A stretch of 7,026 bases of DNA. Origin: JAGQUL01 sp039811765 (GTDB lineage: Bacteria > Actinomycetota > Thermoleophilia > Gaiellales > SKUG01). This document shows positions 1 to 4,734 of this stretch, in pieces. Numbering within the stretch: the first letter of the stretch is position 1; each line of letters opens with the position of its first letter. Location: the NCBI GenBank assembly GCA_039811765.1, contig JBDHZF010000126.1, positions 1 through 7,026 of the forward strand, in the 5' to 3' direction. The notes beneath the pieces were generated by a model, which searched no databases, was not told where the DNA came from, and saw nothing but the letters and a program-made list of their open reading frames with translations. The position numbers and the translations under genes were made by a program.

Positions 1-807
1 CTTGCGCTGTTCGGTCTCGAGCTTCTCGCGCTCGATCTCCGCGCGCAGCCGCGCCGCGAGCTCGGCGACGCGCTGCTGCGCCATCTTCTGCGCGCGGCGA
101 CGCTGATCGGCTTCGCTGAGCGCTTCGGCTTCCGCGGCCTCGGCGGCTGCCTGCGCCGCGGGCGTGGCGGGTGCCACGGGAGCCGCCAGCGGGGCTGCGG
201 CCGGTGCCGCTTCGGCGCGCTTCACGATCTTCGGCCCAACACGCGAATCCTCGTCCGAATCCGCGACAACGGCATCCGGCGTTTCGCTCGTCGTTGCCGG
301 CGTTGCGGTCTCGGTCCCAGCCGGAGCCGCAGCAGGGGCGTCCTCAACTGGCGCAGCCGGGGCGTCGGCAGCTTCTTGCGCGGCCGCGGCCGCGGGGATT
401 TCGTCGGCGATTTGTCGCGCGGCGTCCGCGGCGGCGTCTTGCTGCGCCTTCTTCGCGGCGAGCTGCGCGCGCAGCGCCTTCGCCTGCTCTTGCGCCTTCG
501 CCTTCGCAGCCTTCGCCGCGTCGGCCTTCGCGGTGCGCTTCTCGCGCTCGGCGTCGAGCGCCGCCTTCGACGTGGTGCGCGGACCCGACGACGCGCTCGG
601 GCTCAGCCAGCTTGGCAATCCCTTGCCCGCGGACGGCGCGGCGGTCTCGCGCTCTTTGGCTTCCCCAAAGACGCGCGCTTCGTCTTCCGCGCTGACGGTG
701 GATGCGGCGGCCTTCACGGCGATCCCGGCCTGCTCCAGGCGCTTGATCACCTGCGGACTCGTCAGACCACGCTCACGCGCGATCTCGTAAACACGCTTCT
801 TGCTCAT
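1..807 (-). CDS. infB: Translation initiation factor IF-2, N-terminal part (partial)
   Basis: IF-2 is the GTPase that brings initiator tRNA to the 30S subunit and promotes subunit joining. Only the first 269 codons are inside the window; the gene continues past base 1. The protein opens with MSKKRVYEIARERGLTS, followed by VIKRLEQAGIAVKAA, the short helical IF2_N module typical of IF-2 N-termini (about residues 1-47). The rest is a long low-complexity region rich in Ala, Lys, Glu and Pro, with charged helical stretches near residues 85-125 and 235-269. This is the usual poorly conserved IF-2 linker, and the G domain is not reached. The ATG at 807 follows a purine-rich GAGGAAGCGGAAG tract and lies 24 nt after the ylxR stop, so it is very likely co-transcribed with rimP-nusA-ylxR. 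The opposite strand is also open here, because of the GC-rich Ala/Arg composition, but shows no recognisable protein. Confidence 0.93.
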   Translation of the reverse strand, partial: MSKKRVYEIARERGLTSPQVIKRLEQAGIAVKAAASTVSAEDEARVFGEAKERETAAPSAGKGLPSWLSPSASSGPRTTSKAALDAEREKRTAKADAAKAAKAKAQEQAKALRAQLAAKKAQQDAAADAARQIADEIPAAAAAQEAADAPAAPVEDAPAAAPAGTETATPATTSETPDAVVADSDEDSRVGPKIVKRAEAAPAAAPLAAPVAPATPAAQAAAEAAEAEALSEADQRRRAQKMAQQRVAELAARLRAEIEREKLETEQRK

Positions 808-831
808 CTCGGCTTCCGCTTCCTCTACCTG

Positions 832-1137
832 TCAGTCCGGGCTGGTTACATGCCCGGCTCCATCTGCCTCACTCGCGCCGAATCCGCCGGCTGGCGGCTC
901 GACGTTTCCCGCGACCCGAAGCGCGCGCCGAAACGCGCGCTTTCGAATCGCGAGCTGCCTGCATCGTTCGTCGTCGTGCATCCACGCGCCACGGCCCGGA
1001 AGCCGTTTCGCGTCGTCGCGCACGATCCGCGCAACGTCGCCGTCGTCGTGCCGGAGCACGAATCGAACGAGCTCGCCGCGTGGCTCGCGCTCACGACATC
1101 CGATGCAGGTGCGAACTGGTGCATGACGTTCAGTCAT
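832..1137 (-). CDS. ylxR: YlxR family RNA-binding protein (DUF448)
   Basis: Small basic protein of 101 residues encoded between nusA and infB, the classic ylxR position. YlxR proteins are nucleic-acid-binding and are thought to act as RNA- or nucleoid-associated regulators; the exact role in this organism is unknown. Diagnostic motifs are RTCIGCRER at residues 9-17 with the CxxC pair (Cys11, Cys14), ELVRFV at 22-27, GRGAW at 48-52 and the basic helix AIRKRAFRRAL at 63-73. Cys59 sits where many family members carry a further cysteine. The start at 1137 is chosen because the protein then begins just before the conserved domain and the ATG follows a GGAGG sequence 3 nt upstream, inside the end of nusA. 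The two genes overlap by 8 nt, which implies translational coupling. The Gly/Ala-rich tail after residue 76 is not conserved. An open frame extends further upstream but is antisense-like overlap with nusA and lacks family similarity. Confidence 0.93.
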   Translation of the reverse strand: MTERHAPVRTCIGCREREPRGELVRFVLRHDDGDVARIVRDDAKRLPGRGAWMHDDERCRQLAIRKRAFRRALRVAGNVEPPAGGFGASEADGAGHVTSPD

Positions 1138-2512
1138 CACCCTCCGCGTCGCCATCGGACGCTCCGACGACCGCCTCCGGCTCCGACGCTTCGTCGACAT
1201 CGCCACCGGCGTCGGCCTCGTCGCCCTCGGGCTCGTCTTCAGGCTCGTCCACTTCCGGCGCGACCCAGCCTTCGTGCAGCGAGCAGTACAGCTCGCCGTC
1301 CTCGGCGGCGTTCGGGCATCGCTTGCCCGTCTTGAGCACCGCGTGACAACGCCCATCGCTCTCGGCATCGCCCTCGTCGCTGCCGCCCGCGCTCGGCTCC
1401 GGCGCATTCGCGTCGTACTCGGCGGCGCTGCGAATGTCGATGCGCCAACCAGTCAGGCGCGCGGCGAGACGGGCGTTCTGCCCTTCCCGACCGATCGCGA
1501 GCGCGAGGTTGTCCTCCGGCACGATCACGGTCGCCTGCATCGACTCGTCGTCGACGAGCACTTCCTTCACGCGCGCGGGCGAGAGCGCCTTCGCGATGAA
1601 GCGAGCGGGCTCGTCGTTCCACGGGATGATGTCGATCTTTTCGCCGCGCAACTCGCTCACGACCATGCGCACGCGACTGCCGCGCGGACCGACGCACGCG
1701 CCGACGGGATCGACGCCCTGCACGGTGCTCTCCACGGCGATCTTCGAGCGATACCCCGGCTCGCGCGCGACGCCCTTGATGACCACCAAGCCGTCGCCAA
1801 CCTCGGGCACTTCGAGTTCGAACAAGCGGCGAAGCATCTCCTCGCCGCCGCGCGAGAGCACGATCTGAGGACCCTTCGTGCCGTTTCGTACCTCGAGGAT
1901 CACGGCCTTCACGCGCGCGCCATGATCGAAGCGCTCGCCCGGTATGCCTTCGCTGTTGGGCAGGATCGCCTCGGCGTTTCGGCCCAGCTCCACCACAGTG
2001 ACGCCGCGTTCTTGCGACTGCACCGTGCCGTTGATCATCTCGCCGACGCGGTGGATGTACTCGTCGTACATGATCCCGCGCTCGGCATCGCGAATTCGCT
2101 GCAGGATGACCTGCTTCGCGGTCTGCGCGGCGATGCGGCCGAACTCGCCGGACGGGTTGATCGGCACGGTCTCGATCTCGCTCGCGGGAACCTGCGACCA
2201 ATCGATGTCGAAATCGATCTCGTCCTCGTCCTCTTCGAGGCCGGCGTCGTCGGTCGGCGCAGCCGCCTCGTCGCCAAGCTCCGGCTCGTCCTTGAGGATG
2301 ATCGCTTCCATCGGCAACTCGTCGCCGACGAACTGGTGGATCTGGAACGTGCCGTTGGCGCGATCGATCTCCACGCGAGCGAACGGCACCGCGTCAGGGG
2401 TCTTGCGATAGGCCGCGAGCAGCGCGTCCTCGAGCGCCGTGAGCAGCGCTTCCCCGGAAATGCCCTTCTCCTGCTCGAGCATCTGGACCGCGTCGATGAT
2501 CTCTCGACTCAT
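1130..2512 (-). CDS. nusA: Transcription termination/antitermination factor NusA
   Basis: NusA binds RNA polymerase and nascent RNA, modulates pausing, intrinsic termination and antitermination, and often autoregulates its own operon. The 460-residue protein shows the polymerase-binding N-terminal domain (about 1-140, with an acidic insert near 75-107), an S1 domain (about 154-222), KH1 with loop GPRG at 275-278 and KH2 with loop GREG at 341-344. ARLTGWRIDI at 351-360 is the standard end of the KH2 region. No E. coli-type AR repeats follow. Instead there is an acidic tail containing Cys389, His390, Cys399, Cys410 and His413 in a C-x9-C-x10-C-x2-H arrangement, probably a small zinc site. The ATG at 2512 has a strong GGGAGGA Shine-Dalgarno and forms an ATGA overlap with the rimP stop. 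The frame stays open upstream to 3433, but that extension runs through rimP and its leader and has no NusA similarity. Confidence 0.97.
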   Translation of the reverse strand: MSREIIDAVQMLEQEKGISGEALLTALEDALLAAYRKTPDAVPFARVEIDRANGTFQIHQFVGDELPMEAIILKDEPELGDEAAAPTDDAGLEEDEDEIDFDIDWSQVPASEIETVPINPSGEFGRIAAQTAKQVILQRIRDAERGIMYDEYIHRVGEMINGTVQSQERGVTVVELGRNAEAILPNSEGIPGERFDHGARVKAVILEVRNGTKGPQIVLSRGGEEMLRRLFELEVPEVGDGLVVIKGVAREPGYRSKIAVESTVQGVDPVGACVGPRGSRVRMVVSELRGEKIDIIPWNDEPARFIAKALSPARVKEVLVDDESMQATVIVPEDNLALAIGREGQNARLAARLTGWRIDIRSAAEYDANAPEPSAGGSDEGDAESDGRCHAVLKTGKRCPNAAEDGELYCSLHEGWVAPEVDEPEDEPEGDEADAGGDVDEASEPEAVVGASDGDAEGDD

Positions 2513-2985
2513 GGCCGTCCTCCCTTTCGTGCTGCGGCTGCGGCGAAGGGGTCCTCCACCACGAGCTTGCAGCGAACCAACTCTTCGAACGGCACGACCC
2601 GCTCTTCGCCCGCGTCGTTTCGCAACACGACACGATCCTCGTGCACAGACTCGACGGTCGCCACCGTCGCGCGGTGGTGACCGGTCTGCCGAAGCCGAAC
2701 CTTGTGGCCAACGGCCTGCTCGAAATGACGTGCCGTGCGAAGCGGGCGCTCGATCCCGGGACTCGACACCTCGAGCTCGTGGTCGGGGCAGGTGTCGCGA
2801 ATCGCGTGGGTGACCGCTTCGCAATGCTCGAGCCCGATGCCGTCGGGCGAGTCGATGAACACGGTCACCTTCTCCTGAGGATCGTTCAGCTCCACGTCGA
2901 GCACCTCGATCTCGGGCAACGCGGAAGCCAGCACATCCTCGATGCGCTCTTGCAACTCGCGTTCTCTGTCGAAGTGTCGTGCCAT
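2509..2985 (-). CDS. rimP: Ribosome maturation factor RimP
   Basis: RimP assists 30S subunit maturation, acting on assembly of the head/central pseudoknot region in the cytoplasm. The 158-residue product is of normal family length. The N-terminal alpha/beta domain covers about 8-83: LDVELN at 29-34, VTVFIDSPDGIGLEHCEAVT at 40-59 and the hallmark LEVSSPGIERPLR at 71-83. The C-terminal SH3-like domain follows at about 84-145 (GHKVRLRQ, then the VVLRN strand). The gene is first in the operon, and its TGA overlaps the nusA ATG. The ATG at 2985 was chosen because it gives a family-length protein. No Shine-Dalgarno precedes it: the bases immediately upstream are the T-tract and 3' arm of a terminator-like hairpin. 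Upstream in-frame codons back to 3060 run through that hairpin and are not conserved. Confidence 0.94.
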   Translation of the reverse strand: MARHFDRERELQERIEDVLASALPEIEVLDVELNDPQEKVTVFIDSPDGIGLEHCEAVTHAIRDTCPDHELEVSSPGIERPLRTARHFEQAVGHKVRLRQTGHHRATVATVESVHEDRVVLRNDAGEERVVPFEELVRCKLVVEDPFAAAAARKGGRP

Positions 2986-3069
2986 GAAAAAAGGGCCGCG
3001 CGGCCCTTGAACGTCGTGTCCAGGTTGCCGGAGGCGATTGCACGGCCGCGTGACCGGCACCCGTCTCCG
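2986..3069 (-). ncRNA. Putative attenuator leader of rimP-nusA-ylxR-infB
   Basis: This is the leader expected if transcription starts about 7 nt after the TATACT box, near 3069. It can fold into two alternatives. In the first, stem P1 pairs 3062-3054 with 3031-3023 (nine positions, one mismatch) and encloses a small CACG/CGTG hairpin at 3052-3041; the terminator at 3008-2991 is then free to form. In the second, CGCGGCC at 3050-3044 pairs with GGCCGCG at 3005-2999, the 5' arm of the terminator, which would block termination. The leader segment has the same sequence as the terminator 3' arm, as expected of an antiterminator. NusA-operon autoregulation through termination is established in other bacteria; the specific mechanism here is inference. 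A terminated transcript would be about 85 nt. No leader peptide is obvious. Confidence 0.55.
2987..3008 (-). terminator. Intrinsic terminator abutting the rimP start codon
   Basis: On the minus strand an 18-nt perfect palindrome, AAGGGCCGCGCGGCCCTT, runs into a total of six T residues, then C and the rimP ATG. A realistic fold is a 7-bp stem with a GCGC loop and a U-tract. The A-tract lies on the wrong side for plus-strand termination, so it should act only on minus-strand transcripts. No gene lies upstream on this strand that it could be ending, so it most likely acts as a leader terminator controlling operon entry. Confidence 0.68.
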
Positions 3070-3075
3070 CCCGCG

Positions 3076-3084
3076 AGTATAGCA
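3076..3084 (-). promoter_or_regulatory. Extended -10 promoter for the rimP operon
   Basis: The minus strand reads TGCTATACT, an extended -10 element (TGn plus a near-consensus TATAAT box). No recognisable -35 hexamer sits 16-18 bp upstream; that area is GC-rich and holds the dyad centred at 3106. Predicted initiation is near 3069, giving a leader of about 84 nt before the rimP ATG. This is prediction from sequence only. Confidence 0.5.
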
Positions 3085-3099
3085 GGCTGCACCCCTCTA

Positions 3100-3112
3100 C
3101 CCCGCCGCGGGG
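3100..3112. repeat. 13-bp GC-rich dyad in the -35 area of the rimP promoter
   Basis: CCCCGC and GCGGGG flank a single central C, forming a perfect inverted repeat centred at 3106. That is about 37 bp upstream of the predicted rimP transcription start, where a -35 box would normally lie. It might be a protein-binding site, but short GC palindromes are common by chance in DNA of this composition. Confidence 0.3.
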
Positions 3113-3161
3113 CCACGCCAATCGCCATGGGCTTCGGGAACACGAAAGCACGCCGAATCTG

Positions 3162-3197
3162 CGATCTGAAAACAATGCTTGACGGTTTTGCAGATCG
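3162..3197. promoter_or_regulatory. Operator-like inverted repeat around the M4 gene -35 box
   Basis: CGATCTGAAAAC (3162-3173) and GTTTTGCAGATCG (3185-3197) are inverted copies: 12 paired positions with one extra G at 3190, separated by an 11-nt centre that contains the -35 hexamer TTGACG. The AT-rich arms stand out from the GC-rich surroundings. A dyad covering the -35 box and part of the spacer is the typical position of a repressor operator. No regulator gene is adjacent, so the binding protein is unknown. Confidence 0.55.
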
Positions 3198-3208
3198 TCG
3201 CGTATAAA
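3179..3208 (+). promoter_or_regulatory. Sigma70-like promoter for the M4 peptidase leader
   Basis: TTGACG at 3179-3184 and TATAAA at 3203-3208 are close to the housekeeping -35 and -10 consensus, with an 18-bp spacer. Predicted initiation is near 3215. It faces away from the rimP promoter, so this intergenic region is a divergent control region. The next plus-strand gene begins at 3496, leaving a long untranslated leader. Confidence 0.62.
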
Positions 3209-3324
3209 AGGTTCATACCCCCACTCCGGGAACCGATCCTCCCCCTTCCTCGGTTCCCAACCACGATCAGCTGCCTCGCCCCTCCCCCTCCCCTCCTGAG
3301 GCGGCACGATCACATCGGGTATTC

Positions 3325-3370
3325 GCGGGCCTCGCGCGGCATGGATGCCGCCGAGGCCCGTTCTCCTCTT
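3325..3370 (+). terminator. Terminator-like long hairpin inside the leader
   Basis: Arms 3325-3341 and 3346-3361 form 16 pairs (the outermost is a G-T wobble) with a single bulged C at 3335 and a TGGA tetraloop. The stem is followed by TTCTCCTCTT, a loose T-rich tract (the first T closes the wobble pair). The stem is far stronger than a chance hairpin, but the T-tract is interrupted, so termination could be partial. It could end a small RNA of about 150 nt or attenuate the peptidase gene. Confidence 0.4.
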
Positions 3371-3474
3371 CCGGGACACATCGGCTCCCCATTGCGCGTT
3401 CGAGCGTCTCGTCATACGTTCGAGAGGCAGCACTTCGCCGATGCGCGTCCGCCAACGCGCTGTTCTCGCTGCAC

Positions 3475-3484
3475 GGAAGGGGAA
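3475..3484 (+). promoter_or_regulatory. Purine-rich ribosome binding site of the M4 gene
   Basis: GGAAGGGGAA is the only Shine-Dalgarno-like tract ahead of the ATG at 3496. Its core ends 13 nt before the start codon, longer than the usual spacing, so initiation may be weak or controlled. Its first eight bases are perfectly complementary to CCCCTTCC (3242-3249) in the loop of leader hairpin 1. Confidence 0.45.
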
Positions 3485-3495
3485 CGCAAACCGCC

Positions 3496-4725
3496 ATGTC
3501 GTTCGTCGACGACATCTTCAGCACCATCTCGAACTCGGTGCAGCACCTGTTCGGGATGTCGCCACCTGACGCTGGCACGCCGCAGCACGCGGATTCCGAC
3601 GCGACCCCGCAGGTCGCCTCGAACCCCTCGACAGCGGCGCCCACCGAATGGGCAGCGGCCGAATCCGCTCCTACGAGTTCGCAGCGGCCATCGATGCTCG
3701 AGGCCGTCATGGAGTTCCGAAACTCGCGCGCCGAGACGCCCACCCCCACACCCACACCTACACCCACGAGCATTCTTCGAACGCCGACCATCGCCCACGA
3801 AACACCGGCACCAGTCCTGACGCCGTCCCCATCGCCCGCGCCCACGCCTCGGGCGCGCGTGTACGACGCGAGCACGAACGCCAGCCTCGGCACCGCGGAC
3901 ACGCTCGAGGGCACTTCCGATGCGGCGGCAGCGGCGCAGAACGTGCAAGCCGGCATCGACTGGCTGGCCGAGACGTTCGGTCGCAATGGCGTGGACGATG
4001 CTGGTTCGGGCGTGGACGTGATGGTGGACGACACGTCGATCGATCCGGCCACCGGCAAGCAACGCTTCCAGGGCAACGGCGGCTACTTCCGCATGCCGGA
4101 TGCAACAGGCACGCAGCGCGAGGCGATCCACTTCGGCGAAGGAATCAGCTATACGCGCAACGGCGAAACCGTCGACCAAGCCCCGATGCAGCATGCCGAC
4201 GATCTCACCATCCACGAGCTCATGCACGGCGTGATCCGCAGCGAAACCGGCCAGATCGGCGGCAACCCCACCGAATCCGGAGCCACGAACGAAGCGCTCG
4301 CGGACGTGCTCGCCGCCTCCGCCACGCGCGATTGGAAGATCGGCGAAGGCATGTACGACGACTCCAGTGACTACGCAATAATGCGCAACATCGCCGATCC
4401 GGACGACCCGACCGCGATCCACGGGCTGTGGACCACGATGGACGAAGTCCGCGACAACACGAAGTCGGGCGAACCAGCCGAGGAACATTGGGCGAGCGGG
4501 GTGATCTCCACGGCGGCGCAGCGCACGCAGGCGCGCATCGGCGGCGAAGCCGGTTGGCAGTTCGTGGAGCACGTGTTCTACGACGCGATCAACGACCACC
4601 GTGTCGGGGACATGAGCTTCCAGAGGGTCGCGAACGGATTGCGAGCAGCAGCGAGCGCGCGCTACGGCTCGTCCAGTCCGATGACGATGGCGCTCGACGA
4701 GGAACTCAAACGAGCGGGCGTGTGA
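3496..4725 (+). CDS. M4 (thermolysin-like) metallopeptidase without signal peptide
   Basis: A 409-residue zinc endopeptidase of the thermolysin family by motif. HELMH at 240-244 gives two zinc ligands and the catalytic Glu241. ESGATNEALAD at 260-270 supplies the third ligand, Glu266. HWASG at 331-335 gives the transition-state histidine His331, and the 65-residue gap between Glu266 and His331 equals that in thermolysin. The N-terminal lobe begins at ARVYD near 120, with FGRNGVDDAGSGV at 161-173. DWKIGEGMY at 279-287 and a C-terminal helical part ending ELKRAGV complete the fold. Residues 1-20 look like an amphipathic helix, not a signal peptide. Residues 21-118 are low complexity and include (TP)5T at 81-91. 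No standard secretion propeptide is visible. Some M4 enzymes (protealysin type) also lack signal peptides, but the usual PPY-type short propeptide motif is not seen. The substrate and any export route are unknown. The gene has its own promoter and leader. Confidence 0.9.
   Translation: MSFVDDIFSTISNSVQHLFGMSPPDAGTPQHADSDATPQVASNPSTAAPTEWAAAESAPTSSQRPSMLEAVMEFRNSRAETPTPTPTPTPTSILRTPTIAHETPAPVLTPSPSPAPTPRARVYDASTNASLGTADTLEGTSDAAAAAQNVQAGIDWLAETFGRNGVDDAGSGVDVMVDDTSIDPATGKQRFQGNGGYFRMPDATGTQREAIHFGEGISYTRNGETVDQAPMQHADDLTIHELMHGVIRSETGQIGGNPTESGATNEALADVLAASATRDWKIGEGMYDDSSDYAIMRNIADPDDPTAIHGLWTTMDEVRDNTKSGEPAEEHWASGVISTAAQRTQARIGGEAGWQFVEHVFYDAINDHRVGDMSFQRVANGLRAAASARYGSSSPMTMALDEELKRAGV
3736..3768 (+). 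repeat. Thr-Pro codon repeat (linker) in the M4 gene
   Basis: Eleven codons encode alternating Thr and Pro (residues 81-91), using several synonymous codons built on the ACACCC theme. It lies between the low-complexity N-terminal segment and the catalytic domain and probably forms a stiff extended linker. Further PT/PS-rich sequence follows to about residue 118. Near-tandem hexamers make copy-number change by slippage possible. Confidence 0.8.
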
Positions 4726-4734
4726 CGCGGACCG

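Larger units (their letters stand above)
3215..3495 (+). ncRNA. Structured 5' leader with C-rich hairpin loops (or sRNA)
   Basis: The roughly 280 nt between the predicted start and the peptidase ATG hold no convincing gene but do hold three consecutive hairpins. Hairpin 1 is 3228-3258: a 9-bp stem GGGAACCGA/TCGGTTCCC and a 13-nt loop made only of C and T. Hairpin 2 is 3270-3305: an 8-bp stem with one G-T pair and a 20-nt loop with 19 pyrimidines. Hairpin 3 is 3325-3361, a long terminator-like stem. The first two loops together contain four CCTCC copies (at 3238, 3281, 3287 and 3292), the core of the 16S rRNA anti-Shine-Dalgarno. Exposed C-rich loops are known in some regulatory RNAs that pair with ribosome binding sites. 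Whether this acts in cis on the M4 gene or as a free small RNA ending near 3370 cannot be told from sequence. From 3371 to 3474 I see only a weak 8-bp direct repeat. Confidence 0.45.

Noticed and set aside
164..790. Plus-strand Ala/Ser-rich open frames opposite infB.
   Set aside because: Low-complexity mirror of the Ala/Lys/Glu-rich IF-2 linker; the minus strand gives a clear IF-2 N-terminus.
1274..2680. Long plus-strand open frame of 468 codons opposite nusA and rimP.
   Set aside because: It is antisense to well-recognised nusA and rimP, has Arg/His/Leu-rich composition typical of GC-rich shadow frames, and shows no family motif.
2513..3433. N-terminal extension of the nusA frame up to 3433.
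   Set aside because: It would run through rimP, the hairpin and both promoters. The conserved NusA start MSREIIDAVQ with a strong Shine-Dalgarno is at 2512.
2986..3495. Checked the intergenic region for a tRNA, a known riboswitch, an origin or CRISPR repeats.
   Set aside because: No cloverleaf with an acceptor/T-arm pattern, no riboswitch core I recognise, no DnaA-box cluster and no spaced repeats; only the hairpins and promoters described.
3341..3500. Possible upstream ORF in the M4 leader starting at the ATG in hairpin 3.
   Set aside because: No ribosome binding site, the ATG sits in a strong stem, the frame runs into the peptidase gene out of phase, and the peptide is Arg/Ser/Pro-rich noise.
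3412..4599. Minus-strand open frame of 395 codons opposite the peptidase gene.
   Set aside because: The plus strand carries all M4 motifs in the correct order and spacing; the antisense product has no recognisable domain.
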